A DNA stretch of 64,000 nt from Actinomycetota bacterium. Its GTDB lineage: Bacteria; Actinomycetota; Acidimicrobiia; IMCC26256; PALSA-610. Both the position numbers and the translations under genes were made by a program. The stretch lies in assembly GCA_003134555.1 (NCBI GenBank), contig PLBO01000082.1, forward strand, positions 387-64,386, read 5' to 3'. The notes beneath the pieces were generated by a model. That model did not search any database, had not been told where the DNA came from, and worked only from the letters and a program-made list of their open reading frames with translations. Shown here one piece after another: positions 1 through 8,405 of this stretch (positions are counted from its first letter, which is position 1; the number at the start of each line of letters is the position of its first letter).

Positions 1-637
1 TGTTGTCGAGGCGGTAGTCGCCGTGCACGATCGTCGGCGGCGGCGAGTCGGGTAACGCGGCACGCAAGCGGCGTGCGAGCTCGTCGACCGCCGGTAGCTC
101 GCGCGTCTTCGAACGCCCCCACTGTTCACCCCAGCGCCGCACCTGGCGCTCGACGTAGCCGTCGGGATGCCCGAAATCGCCGAGCCCGACCGCCTCGTAG
201 TCGACGGCGTGGATCGCGACCAGCACGTCGATGAGCTCCTCCGAGCAGCGCCGGGCTTCGTCGCGCGACAACGTCTCGATGTCGGTGCCCGTGCGCAGGA
301 TTCTGCCGTCGACGAGCTCCATCACATAGAAGGGGGCATCGTTCACCGAAGCGTCGTCGCAGAACGCGAGCGTCTTCGGGACGGGTAGTCCAGTGGGTGC
401 GAGCGCGGTCAACACCTTGTACTCGCGGGCCATGTCGTGCGCGGTCGGCAGCACGTGCCCGAGCGGCGGTCGGCGCAACACCCACTCGTTGCCGGCGTCG
501 CGGATGGCGTAGGTGAGGTTCGAGCGGCCCCCCGAGATGAGCGACGCGGCCAGCTCGCCACCGGTCGCGCCGTCGACGTGCGTGACGAACCAGGGTCGCA
601 GACGTTCGAGGTCGACCCCGGGCGGCGTGTCGGTCAC
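1..637 (-). CDS. Aminoglycoside-phosphotransferase-family kinase, partial (3' end beyond window start)
   Basis: This is the N-terminal ~212 residues of a protein-kinase-like small-molecule phosphotransferase; the rest lies left of the window. The minus-strand frame reads through the nucleotide-binding N-lobe (ISGGRSNLTYAI, then WVLRRPPLG with the likely ATP-contacting region). At the window edge it reaches the catalytic HGDYRLDN motif, with the catalytic Asp and metal-binding Asn of APH-fold enzymes. The full family is about 340-360 residues. The GTG at 637 (protein start VTDTPPGVDL) is chosen because it sits just ahead of conserved sequence; no strong ribosome binding site is visible. Relatives act on diverse hydroxylated substrates and some lie near acyl-CoA metabolism genes, so the substrate cannot be named. 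Confidence 0.85.
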   Translation of the reverse strand, partial: MTDTPPGVDLERLRPWFVTHVDGATGGELAASLISGGRSNLTYAIRDAGNEWVLRRPPLGHVLPTAHDMAREYKVLTALAPTGLPVPKTLAFCDDASVNDAPFYVMELVDGRILRTGTDIETLSRDEARRCSEELIDVLVAIHAVDYEAVGLGDFGHPDGYVERQVRRWGEQWGRSKTRELPAVDELARRLRAALPDSPPPTIVHGDYRLDN

Positions 638-710
638 GGCCGGGAGGTTACAGATGCGAGGTGTTGCCGGCGCTGGGTGCGGGTCGCGCGGCCCGGGTCG
701 ATACGGCGGG

Positions 711-1058
711 TTACGCGATGCGGGATTCGCGCGGCGCGACGGGCTCGCCGTTGCCCCGCGGGTAGCGGGCGACGCGACCGACGGGCATGTCGACGCGGAA
801 CCCGGCGGCGGCACGCTCCTCTTCGGACTCTGCGCCCCAGAAGCCGTACTCGCGGTGCGCTCGTGCCCAGTCGCGGCATTCCTGCAGCGCGGGACACGCC
901 TTGCAGACGGCGCGAGCTTGCGACTCGCGCACGACGCGCGCCTCGGGCCGTTCGCCGGCGGGCGCGAAGAACAGGCGCGTCTGGCCCTGGCAGGCGGCTT
1001 CCACCGTCCAGGTCAGCGGGCCGCTGAAGATGAAACTCGACATCATTTCGGCGGCCAT
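711..1058 (-). CDS. WhiB-family iron-sulfur transcriptional regulator
   Basis: This 115-residue protein has the four WhiB cysteines in canonical spacing (C23, C52, C55, C61: C-x28-C-x2-C-x5-C). They are followed by the GFWGAESEEER segment, which matches the G[VI]WGG turn, and a basic tail. WhiB proteins bind a 4Fe-4S cluster and usually act with the principal sigma factor; they are essentially confined to Actinobacteria and their phages. The ATG at 1058 follows GGGGAG at good spacing. The gene is transcribed away from the lysR gene at 1278, so the two share a 219-bp divergent promoter region. The specific subfamily (WhiA-E, WblC etc.) is not assignable here. Confidence 0.93.
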   Translation of the reverse strand: MAAEMMSSFIFSGPLTWTVEAACQGQTRLFFAPAGERPEARVVRESQARAVCKACPALQECRDWARAHREYGFWGAESEEERAAAGFRVDMPVGRVARYPRGNGEPVAPRESRIA

Positions 1059-1277
1059 GGGCTCCCCTTCACGACCGGGCGATGACGGAACCCGAGGAGC
1101 CGGGCGGGGGGACGCCGGCTCCTCGAGCCCCTGTCGTACCCGACTAGTGAAGCCGATCACAAGACCATCTGTCAAAGACGTTGGAACGATAGTATCGATC
1201 GGTAACGGCGATGGGTTGGCCGCGGGTCAGGCGCATGCGGCCCGAGCGGTAGGCCGCACGCCCGGAGGAGGACCGGC

Positions 1278-2186
1278 ATGGATATTCGCCAGCTCGAGAC
1301 CTTGCTGGCCGTCGCCGAGGCGGGCAGCTTCACGACCGCGGCCGAGAACCTCCATACCGTGCAGTCCAACGTCTCGGAGCACGTCCGCCAGCTCGAAGCC
1401 GAGTTGGGTGTGCAGTTGCTGGTCCGGGGCCGGCGCGGCACGGTCCCCACGGAATTCGGCGTTCGGGTCATCGAGCGGGCCCGGGCGATTCGCAGTGAGA
1501 TCGAGGCGCTGCACAAGGACCTTTCGATGCTGCAGGGCCTCGAGACGGGTCACGCGACCCTCGGAGTCGTCGGCACGGTCAGCCGTCTGCTCGTGCCCAT
1601 GGTCGTGGCCGAGATGCGCACGAGCGCGCCGGGCGTGTCGTTGCGGCTCACCGAAGGTGCCTCGGAGCGTCTCGCCGGCGAGGTCGCGGAACGCCAGCTC
1701 GCGTGCGCGGTCGTCACCGAGCCGGTGAGCGATCCGCGGCTGCACGTCGAGCACCTGCGCGACGAGGACCTCGTGGCGCTCGTGCCGTCGTCGCGGAAGC
1801 TGCGCGGGCGCGAGCCGATCGCGCTGGCCGAGCTCGCGACCGAGACGCTGATCCTCCCGCCCGCGGGCAACCCGCTGCGCGACGAGGTAGAGACGGCCGC
1901 GCGGGCCGAACGCGTCGAGCTGCGCGTGCCGATCGAGGTCGAGGGTGTCCGGCTCATCGCCGACCTCGTGGCTGCGGGCGCCGGTGTGTCGATCCTGCCG
2001 GAGACGGCGGTGGCGCACGATCACGCGGGCGTGCGGCAGATGCGGATCGCGCGCATGCCTCCGCGCCGGCTCGCCGTCGTGACCGCGCGTGGTGTGCAGC
2101 TCTCGCTCGCAGACCAGGCCGTGCACGACGCGGTACGCAGGATCGTGCGTGACGAGCGCCGCCCGATCGCGGAACGCAGTGCGTGA
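1278..2186 (+). CDS. LysR-family transcriptional regulator
   Basis: This 302-residue protein is full length for a LysR regulator. The N-terminal winged helix-turn-helix (about residues 1-60, with FTTAAENLHTVQSNVSEHV) is followed by the linker helix and a periplasmic-binding-protein-like effector domain. The start is supported by GGAGG nine bases upstream. LysR regulators usually control an adjacent divergent gene; here that would be the WhiB gene across a 219-bp spacer. Ligand and targets cannot be deduced. Confidence 0.93.
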   Translation: MDIRQLETLLAVAEAGSFTTAAENLHTVQSNVSEHVRQLEAELGVQLLVRGRRGTVPTEFGVRVIERARAIRSEIEALHKDLSMLQGLETGHATLGVVGTVSRLLVPMVVAEMRTSAPGVSLRLTEGASERLAGEVAERQLACAVVTEPVSDPRLHVEHLRDEDLVALVPSSRKLRGREPIALAELATETLILPPAGNPLRDEVETAARAERVELRVPIEVEGVRLIADLVAAGAGVSILPETAVAHDHAGVRQMRIARMPPRRLAVVTARGVQLSLADQAVHDAVRRIVRDERRPIAERSA

Positions 2187-2210
2187 AGGTGTAGTCGTTA
2201 CTCCTTCACG
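2182..2210. terminator. Probable bidirectional terminator between convergent genes
   Basis: CGTGAAGG (2182-2189) and CCTTCACG (2203-2210) form a perfect 8-bp stem with a 13-nt loop. It spans the stop codons of the convergent lysR and VOC genes. There is no clear T-tract, as is common in high-GC genomes, so function is inferred from placement. Confidence 0.5.
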
Positions 2211-2962
2211 GGGGTGAAGCGCGTGCCGATCACGGTTCGTTCCTCGGTCAGGCCGACGACTTCGAGCCGGTCGACGCCGGGGAGCGCGTCCGCGTTTTCC
2301 TCCAAACGGACGCGCGCACCGCGCGGCCACACCAGGTCGGCCGACGTTGGGGTCTCGTGCTCGACGTCGCCCTGCAGGACGCCGGCGAAGAAGCCGAGCG
2401 CGGACGGCAGCGACGGCGTACGGAGCACAACGCGGCGCAACGTTCCGTGCCCGGTCGGTGGGGGAGGTTCGACCCACCAGCGCGGGTGCATGTTGGCGCC
2501 GTGCTCGGCGACGTAACCGAGGAGCTCCGCGCGCGTCTCGGGATGACCGTGTGCCTCCGCGAGCTGCACGACCGTGCCGTGTGCTTCGCGCGGCATCAAG
2601 AACGCCTCTTTCCACTCGGGGTCGGAGACATCGATGTTCACGGGATGGAAGCCCGCCCCGCGTACCCGTGCGATCGCGGCCGCGAGATCGGGGACCTTGA
2701 ATGTCAGGTGATGGGGTCCGGCGCCGTGCCGGGCGACGAACCGCGCGAGGAAGTCGTTTTGCTCGACCGCCCACGGCTCGAGCAACTCGACGGGCATGCC
2801 GTCGCCGTCGCGAGAGCCGAGCCATACCTGCATGGGACGAAACCCGATCGTCTGGCCGCCGAAGAGGATGGTCCCGCCGAGCTCACCGGTGAGGAAGCGC
2901 AGGGCGGGCGCGGTGTCGTCGGCGGCGAGCGCGACGTGGTCGAGGTCGTATCGGTCGGTCAC
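2198..2962 (-). CDS. VOC (glyoxalase/dioxygenase superfamily) protein, two-domain
   Basis: This 254-residue protein begins with the VOC opening DLDHVALAADD and carries a second beta-alpha-beta-beta-beta half from about residue 165 (LRRVVLRTPSLPSALGFF). The segments GPHHLTFKV and GTVVQLAE occupy the usual metal-ligand strands. The superfamily includes methylmalonyl-CoA epimerase, ring-cleaving dioxygenases and antibiotic-binding proteins; this one fits none closely enough to name. It is convergent with lysR and ends 12 nt beyond it. Confidence 0.8.
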   Translation of the reverse strand: MTDRYDLDHVALAADDTAPALRFLTGELGGTILFGGQTIGFRPMQVWLGSRDGDGMPVELLEPWAVEQNDFLARFVARHGAGPHHLTFKVPDLAAAIARVRGAGFHPVNIDVSDPEWKEAFLMPREAHGTVVQLAEAHGHPETRAELLGYVAEHGANMHPRWWVEPPPPTGHGTLRRVVLRTPSLPSALGFFAGVLQGDVEHETPTSADLVWPRGARVRLEENADALPGVDRLEVVGLTEERTVIGTRFTPVKE

Positions 2963-2974
2963 GAGCCGGGCAGG

Positions 2975-3751
2975 CTAGGCGACGTTGTTCACGGTCGATT
3001 TCCGACCGGCACGTGTCAGCCGATTCGCGGCTATCCACCCGATGCCGAGGATCACGACTCCGGCGACCGCGTCGAGGATGTAGTGATTCGCGGTGATCAC
3101 GATCACGACGAGCGTGATCAGCGGGTAGCACCACGCCAAGACCGACGCCGTCCGGTTCTTCAATCGCGGTCCGAGCGCCAGTGCGCACCAGGCGGCCCAC
3201 GCGATGTGGACGCTCGGCATCGCCGCGTACTGATTCGACACGGTCTGCATGCCGCCGGAGTTGAACGACCAGATCGCGGGGTCCTTCAGCAGTGTGTCGA
3301 CGAAGCCCGGGAACATGCGCGGCGGCGCGAGTGGATACAGCGTGAAGCCGATGAGCGCGATCGCCGTAGTTACGGCGAGCGTGTTGCGAAAGCGCGGAAA
3401 GGCGTCGGTGTGGTGCCGGTAGAGAAAGACGGCCGCGAAGATCGTGACGATGAAATGGAACGAACCGTAGAAATAGTTGGCGAAGAGGATGAGCGGGCGG
3501 AAGTGCAGGGCCCACTGCTGGATCGTCTGCTCGTGGTAGATGCCGAGGTGGCGTTCGAGCGACATGATCTGCCGCGCGTGGTCGAACGCGTGGGGCGGCG
3601 GCAGCTCGCCGCCGTGGATGTTCCGGACCGCCGAGTACGCGACGTAGAAGACCAGGATTCCGAGCAGCTCTGCCCACCAGTAGAGGACGTATCCGTCGGA
3701 GAGCACGCGGCCGCCGTTGAATCGCGGCCGGCCGCGCACGTCGGTGCTCAA
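2975..3751 (-). CDS. PAP2-superfamily integral membrane phosphatase/transferase
   Basis: This 258-residue multi-spanning membrane protein has PAP2-type motifs near its C-terminus: MPSVHIAWAAWC (catalytic His region) and NHYILDAVAG (second His and Asp). This arrangement matches the bacterial inositol-phosphoceramide-synthase-like and phosphatidylinositol-type PAP2 group. The probable start is a TTG at 3751 that overlaps the TGA stop of the upstream gene, giving a translationally coupled pair with the LPG-synthase-like flippase. The pairing suggests a role in polar or glycosylated membrane lipids; the substrate is unknown. Confidence 0.82.
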   Translation of the reverse strand: MSTDVRGRPRFNGGRVLSDGYVLYWWAELLGILVFYVAYSAVRNIHGGELPPPHAFDHARQIMSLERHLGIYHEQTIQQWALHFRPLILFANYFYGSFHFIVTIFAAVFLYRHHTDAFPRFRNTLAVTTAIALIGFTLYPLAPPRMFPGFVDTLLKDPAIWSFNSGGMQTVSNQYAAMPSVHIAWAAWCALALGPRLKNRTASVLAWCYPLITLVVIVITANHYILDAVAGVVILGIGWIAANRLTRAGRKSTVNNVA

Positions 3752-4743
3752 ACGGATTCCTTCGCGGTGTTGACCGAAGGTGGTCGATTGCCCACGGCGA
3801 AGGCCGGCGCTCCGAGCAGACTGACGGCGATCATGCATCCCCACCACAACAGACCGGCGGCGCCTGCCTGCGCGTTGCTGACGTCGAACGAATGCAGGAA
3901 CAGTACCAACGCGCCTTCGCGCACTCCGAGCCCGCTGAAGGTGATCGGCAACACTTGAAGCATCAGTACGGCCGGCGCGAACGCGATTACCGCCGCGATC
4001 GGAACGGGAAGGTCGAGGGCGCGGAAGATCAATCCGAACATCACGACCTGCGACGTCTGGAAGATGATCGAAGTACCGAGCACGGGCACGATCTGGCGCG
4101 GCTCCCGGCGCAGCCGCTCCACCCCGAGGTGCACCGCACCGATGAATCGCGCCCAGCTCTCCCTTTCCGCGTACCGGCCGGCGAGGCGCGGGTGCCCGGC
4201 GACGAACAAGATGAGCGTCAGCGCGACGAGCGTCGTCGTCGCGACCACTAACGCGATCCATGCGTGCGCATGGTGGGCCAGTGACGGGCGGATGGCGAAA
4301 CCCGCGAACACGAGGAGGGGCAGCGCGACGAAGCCGGTGAGCCGCTCGAGCACGACCGACGCGAACGACACCTTCGACGAGCCGACCGTGTTCGAGGCCC
4401 GGGCGATACGGACGACGTCGCCGCCGATGGTCGACGGCAGAACGTTGCCCACGAGGAGCCCGACGACGTAGTGGGAAAAGAGCGCGGCGACTCGCACCCG
4501 CACGTCGAACAGCAGCAACACCCGCTGCCAGCGCCAGGCCGAGAGGAAGACACCCACCAGGGCGGTGAGGATCGCGGCGACGAGCAGGACGATCGTGAGC
4601 CCGTGGTGCTCGTCGGGGATGGCGTCGTCGACGTTCGACGCCTTGGAGACGACGAATGCGAGGAGCGCCGCGCTCACCACGATCCGCAGCGCCAGCTTCC
4701 ACCTCGATCCGGGGCGGCGAACGACCGGGGCAGCCTCCGTCAT
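3748..4743 (-). CDS. Lysylphosphatidylglycerol-synthase-like membrane protein (UPF0104/AglD family)
   Basis: This 331-residue polytopic membrane protein has the family signature GLLVGNVLPSTIGGDVVRIARA in its first third and ITFSGLGVREGALV near the end. These are typical of the integral-membrane domain shared with MprF and archaeal AglD. No cytosolic lysyl-transferase domain is present, so it is the transmembrane module alone, which in relatives flips or handles lipids. It overlaps the downstream PAP2 gene by four bases. The start at 4743 gives MTEAAPVVRRPG, a short cytosolic lead before the first membrane helix. Confidence 0.85.
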   Translation of the reverse strand: MTEAAPVVRRPGSRWKLALRIVVSAALLAFVVSKASNVDDAIPDEHHGLTIVLLVAAILTALVGVFLSAWRWQRVLLLFDVRVRVAALFSHYVVGLLVGNVLPSTIGGDVVRIARASNTVGSSKVSFASVVLERLTGFVALPLLVFAGFAIRPSLAHHAHAWIALVVATTTLVALTLILFVAGHPRLAGRYAERESWARFIGAVHLGVERLRREPRQIVPVLGTSIIFQTSQVVMFGLIFRALDLPVPIAAVIAFAPAVLMLQVLPITFSGLGVREGALVLFLHSFDVSNAQAGAAGLLWWGCMIAVSLLGAPAFAVGNRPPSVNTAKESV

Positions 4744-4827
4744 CGCACCTGATCCTAGAAGACCACGGTTCCGCTCTTTGCCGTGATCGGGTGGCGCGAC
4801 CAGGCCTTTTCGGGTGAGCATTGAGGT

Positions 4828-5655
4828 ATGCGGATCACGACGGGCGACGGGGTGGGGCTGGCGGTCGAGGTGGCGGGCGAGGGACCGGGTTTGCTCCTCG
4901 TGCACGGTCTCGGTGGGGCGAAGGAGGACTTCACCGATCACGTTCCCGCGCTCGCGCGCGATTACACCGTCGTCATCTTCGATCATCGCGGTCACGGTGC
5001 GAGCGACAAACCCACCGATCGCGGCGCCTATTCGATCGACCGGCTCGCGACCGACATCTTGGAGGTAGCCGACGCGGTCGGGCTGGACCGGTTCCGGTTG
5101 CTCGGTCACTCGATGGGCGGCATGGTTGCGCGGCAGATCCCGTTGCGCGCGCCGGAGCGGGTCGAGGCGCTCGTGATGATGGACACCTCGGGCGGCCCGA
5201 TTCCCGGTTTCGATCCCACGCTCATGGACGCTGCGGCCGAGGTCGCGTTCACCCGCGGCAAGGCCGCGCTGAAGGAGCTCCTCGATCTGGCGCAGGTCTT
5301 GGAGACGCCCGCGTATAAGCGCGAGCTCGCCGAACGCCCGGGGTATCGCGCGTTCCAGGAGCGCAAGTGGGCGGATATCTCCGAGATCATGTGGGGGGCG
5401 ATGGCGGTCGCGCTGGCCTATCAGCCCGACGACCTCGCCGCGCTCGCGGCGGCGGTGAACTTCCCGATGCTCGTGCTCGTCGGGTCGCAGGACACGCCGT
5501 TCGTCGCGGCGTCGCGTGAGATGACCGCGGCGATCGACGGCGCGCAGCTCGTGATCATTCCCGACGCCGGGCACTCACCACAGTTCGAAAACCCCGGGGT
5601 CTGGATCGACGCGCTCACTCGATTCCTCGCGTCGGTCCCCGCGCCGGCCAACTAA
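4828..5655 (+). CDS. Alpha/beta-fold hydrolase
   Basis: This 275-residue alpha/beta hydrolase shows the oxyanion HG segment (LLLVHGLGG), the nucleophile elbow GHSMGG (Ser at about residue 94) and a C-terminal GHSP with the catalytic His. The length is standard for the 3-oxoadipate-enol-lactonase / haloperoxidase-like group. It is followed after 6 bp by a thiamine-pyrophosphate enzyme on the same strand, so the two probably form an operon. The substrate is not predictable. Confidence 0.9.
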   Translation: MRITTGDGVGLAVEVAGEGPGLLLVHGLGGAKEDFTDHVPALARDYTVVIFDHRGHGASDKPTDRGAYSIDRLATDILEVADAVGLDRFRLLGHSMGGMVARQIPLRAPERVEALVMMDTSGGPIPGFDPTLMDAAAEVAFTRGKAALKELLDLAQVLETPAYKRELAERPGYRAFQERKWADISEIMWGAMAVALAYQPDDLAALAAAVNFPMLVLVGSQDTPFVAASREMTAAIDGAQLVIIPDAGHSPQFENPGVWIDALTRFLASVPAPAN

Positions 5656-5661
5656 CCGGTC

Positions 5662-7278
5662 GTGGAGGCTCACGGCGGCCGGCTCGCGGTCGAGGTGTTG
5701 CGGCGGCACGACGTCGATACCGTCTTCACGCTGTCGGGCGGGCATCTCTTCGTGCTGTACGACGGCGCGGTGCAATCCGGCGTTCGGCTGATCGACGTGC
5801 GGCACGAGCAGAGCGCGACCTTCGCGGCCGAAGGCTTCGCGAAGGTGACACGGCGGCTGGGCTGCGCGGCGTTGACCGCGGGCCCGGGCGTGACCAACGG
5901 CGTGAGCGCGCTCACGGCGGCGCGGATGAACGGCTCGCCGCTCGTAGTGCTGGCCGGTCGCGCACCGCAGGCGCGGTGGGGCGCCGGTTCGTTGCAGGAG
6001 CTCGACCACGTGCCGATCGTCGCGCCGGTCACGAAGTCGGCGGCGACCGCGACGTCGGCGGCTTCGATCGTCGCGAACGTCGATGCCGCGTGCCGAACCG
6101 CGCGCACGCCGCACCGGGGTCCGACGTTCGTCGACATCCCGCTCGACGCGTTCGCGCCGGCATCGATCGAGCTGCCGGCGGCCGAAGCCGAGCAGGCGTT
6201 CCGAGGTGCCACTCCCGACCCTGACGCCATCGCGCGCGTGGCCGAGCTCGTCGGCTCGTCGGCTCGACCGGTGCTCGTCGCAGGCGGCGACGTCTACTGG
6301 GCCCACGCGGAGGAGCCCATGCGCGCCTTCGCCGAGGCCGCGCGGGTGGCGGTGTTCGTGAACGGCATGGGACGCGGCACGCTGCCCGCCGACCACGAGC
6401 TTGCCTTCTCGAAGGCCCGCTCCGTTGCGTTGCGGGAAGCTGATCTCGTACTCGTGGCCGGTACGCCGCTCGACTTCCGGCTCGGTTTCGGTCGTTTCGG
6501 TGACGCGCGTGTGGTGCACATGTGCGACGCGGCGAGCGAGGTCGCGGCGCACGCGGCGCTCGAGGCTTCGACGGCCGGCGATCTCGCGGCCACGTTCGCC
6601 GCACTCGCCGATTCGGGCGCGCCGCCCGGCGCGCACGACGACTGGATCGCGCGGCTCCGCACGCACGAGCAGGCGCAGCGCGCGGCCGAGCTCCCGTCGC
6701 TCGAGGCCGACACCGCGCCGATCAAGCCCGCGCGGATCTACGGCGAGCTCGCGAAGCGGCTCGATCGCGACGCGATCGTGATCGGCGACGGCGGCGACTT
6801 CGTGTCGTACGCGGGGAAGCTGGTGCGGAGCTATCAGCCGGGAACCTTTCTCGACCCCGGCCCGTACGGGTGCCTCGGCATGGGGCCGGGCTACGCGCTC
6901 GCGGCGGGGGTCGCGCACCCCGGGCGCCAGGTGGTCTTGTTGCTCGGCGACGGCGCGATCGGATTCGCGCTGGGCGACTTCGAGTCGCTCGTCCGCCACG
7001 GCGTGAACGTCACCGCGATCGTCGGCAACAACGGCATCTGGGGGTTGGAGAAGCATCCGATGCAGGCGTTGTTCGGCTACGACGTGGTGGCCGACCTCTC
7101 GCCCGGCATCCGCTACGACAAGGTGATCGAGGCGCTCGGCGGGCACGGCGAGCTCGTCGACGAGCCGGGCGAGATCGGTCCCGCGCTCGACCGCGCCTTC
7201 GCAACTCCCGGCGTCTCGCTCGTGAACGTGCTCACCGATCCCGCCGACGCGTACCCACGGTCGTCGAACCTCGCCTGA
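5662..7278 (+). CDS. Thiamine-pyrophosphate-dependent enzyme (acetolactate-synthase-like)
   Basis: This 538-residue enzyme has the three-domain POX/AHAS layout. The N-terminal PYR domain carries the activating glutamate in RHEQSATFAAEGFAK; a central domain follows; the C-terminal PP domain has the TPP/Mg motif GDGAIGFALGDFE ending in the conserved Asn pair (VGNNGIWG). It resembles the ILVBL / oxalyl-CoA-decarboxylase / 2-hydroxyacyl-CoA-lyase branch more than true IlvB, because no small subunit gene or FAD-specific features are obvious. The GTG start (VEAHGGRLAVEVL) lies 6 bp after the hydrolase stop. The exact ketoacid or acyl-CoA substrate is not determinable. Confidence 0.85.
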   Translation: MEAHGGRLAVEVLRRHDVDTVFTLSGGHLFVLYDGAVQSGVRLIDVRHEQSATFAAEGFAKVTRRLGCAALTAGPGVTNGVSALTAARMNGSPLVVLAGRAPQARWGAGSLQELDHVPIVAPVTKSAATATSAASIVANVDAACRTARTPHRGPTFVDIPLDAFAPASIELPAAEAEQAFRGATPDPDAIARVAELVGSSARPVLVAGGDVYWAHAEEPMRAFAEAARVAVFVNGMGRGTLPADHELAFSKARSVALREADLVLVAGTPLDFRLGFGRFGDARVVHMCDAASEVAAHAALEASTAGDLAATFAALADSGAPPGAHDDWIARLRTHEQAQRAAELPSLEADTAPIKPARIYGELAKRLDRDAIVIGDGGDFVSYAGKLVRSYQPGTFLDPGPYGCLGMGPGYALAAGVAHPGRQVVLLLGDGAIGFALGDFESLVRHGVNVTAIVGNNGIWGLEKHPMQALFGYDVVADLSPGIRYDKVIEALGGHGELVDEPGEIGPALDRAFATPGVSLVNVLTDPADAYPRSSNLA

Positions 7279-7279
7279 C

Positions 7280-7954
7280 TCAGAGGTCGAGCGTGGGCAT
7301 TTGCCCTCCGAAGCCGGCGCGGCGCAGCGCCTTGGCCTTCGTGCGCATCAGGATCTCGCGGGGTGCGGCGCACACGCGCGCGACCGCCGCGTCGGTCGCC
7401 GCCGCGAGCGCGCCGGGCTCGACGACCTCGCCGACGAGATGCACCGCGAGCGCTTCGTGCGCGTCGAGCTCGCGACCGCCGATCGTCAGTTCCCGCGCGA
7501 CGGCGCCGCCCACGAGATCGTGCAGCGGGCCGTACACGACGTCGCCGAAGGTGCGCTCCGGATGCGCGAACCGCGCGGTCGTGGACGCGATACGCAGGTC
7601 GCACAGAATCGCGAGGTCGAAGCCGCCCGCGAGCGCAGGGCCGTTGACCGCGGCGATGGTCGGCAGCGGGAAGCGCAGCACCGAGTCGTGATAGCGGTCG
7701 CTCGACGGCCAGAGCTCGCGACCGAACGCAGCGTCCTCGGCCGCGCGCGTGAACTCCTCGAGATCGAAGCCCGCGGAGAACACCGAACCCGACCCCGTGA
7801 ACACGACGCATTTCATCTGTTCGTCGTGCGCGAGCGCATCGAGCGCGTCACTGATCGCGTCGCGTAGCGCGACGGAGAGCGCGTTGCGCTTCTCGGGACG
7901 ATTCAACGTCAACGAGGCGTGCGCATCGTGACGCTCGACCAGAAGGTCGGTCAT
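7280..7954 (-). CDS. Enoyl-CoA hydratase/isomerase family protein
   Basis: This 224-residue crotonase-fold protein has the N-terminal HASLTLNRPEKRNALS segment, the oxyanion-hole region FSAGFDLEEF and a second motif AAVNGPALAGGFDLAILCD. It is slightly shorter than typical (about 260), with a brief C-terminal helix region. The ATG overlaps the stop of the upstream thioesterase by four bases, so the pair is translationally coupled. Crotonases handle acyl-CoA thioesters, which fits a thioesterase partner. It is convergent with the TPP enzyme. Confidence 0.9.
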   Translation of the reverse strand: MTDLLVERHDAHASLTLNRPEKRNALSVALRDAISDALDALAHDEQMKCVVFTGSGSVFSAGFDLEEFTRAAEDAAFGRELWPSSDRYHDSVLRFPLPTIAAVNGPALAGGFDLAILCDLRIASTTARFAHPERTFGDVVYGPLHDLVGGAVARELTIGGRELDAHEALAVHLVGEVVEPGALAAATDAAVARVCAAPREILMRTKAKALRRAGFGGQMPTLDL

Positions 7955-8337
7955 AACTCCGATTGTGCGCGTTCGATGAAGCGGTCGCGCACCACGACGA
8001 CCCGGGTGATGCGCCCGGCGGCGACGAGGCCTCGGGCGTCGGTGACGGACACGCGGAAGGTGAGTCGCCGGCCCTCGACGCTCTCCAGTGTCGCTTCCGC
8101 CGTCACCTCGGATCCCACCGGCGTGGGCGAAAGATGCGCGAGCTGGACCTCGTAACCGACCGAGGTCTTTTCGGGCCCGAGCCGGTCGCCGAGCGCTTGC
8201 ACGCTCGCCTGTTCCAACAGCGTGACGAGTCGGGGGGTCGCGAGCACCGGCACGTCGCCGCTGCCGATCGCGAGCGCGGTGTCTCCCTCTTCGACCTTCA
8301 ACGTGATCGACGCGGTGAGACCGGAGGGCAGCGCCAC
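7951..8337 (-). CDS. Hot-dog fold thioesterase (fluoroacetyl-CoA-thioesterase-like)
   Basis: This protein of about 128 residues has the run LAIGSGDVPVLATPRLVTLLEQASV, which closely matches the FlK-type thioesterase family. There the Thr and Glu belong to the active site, and TPVGSEVTAEATLESVEGRRLTF forms the hot-dog strands. The GTG at 8337 (VALPSGLTAS) fits family N-termini best; an ATG at 8373 would add 12 residues. It lies upstream of the enoyl-CoA hydratase with a 4-nt overlap and divergent from tldD. Family members hydrolyse short acyl-CoAs; fluoroacetate resistance itself is not implied. Confidence 0.82.
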   Translation of the reverse strand: MALPSGLTASITLKVEEGDTALAIGSGDVPVLATPRLVTLLEQASVQALGDRLGPEKTSVGYEVQLAHLSPTPVGSEVTAEATLESVEGRRLTFRVSVTDARGLVAAGRITRVVVVRDRFIERAQSEL

Positions 8338-8405
8338 CCGCTTACCATAGGCAGCCCGGCGCCGACTCGGCATGTTGGCGCGACCAGAAGATGCTCGAGG
8401 CACAC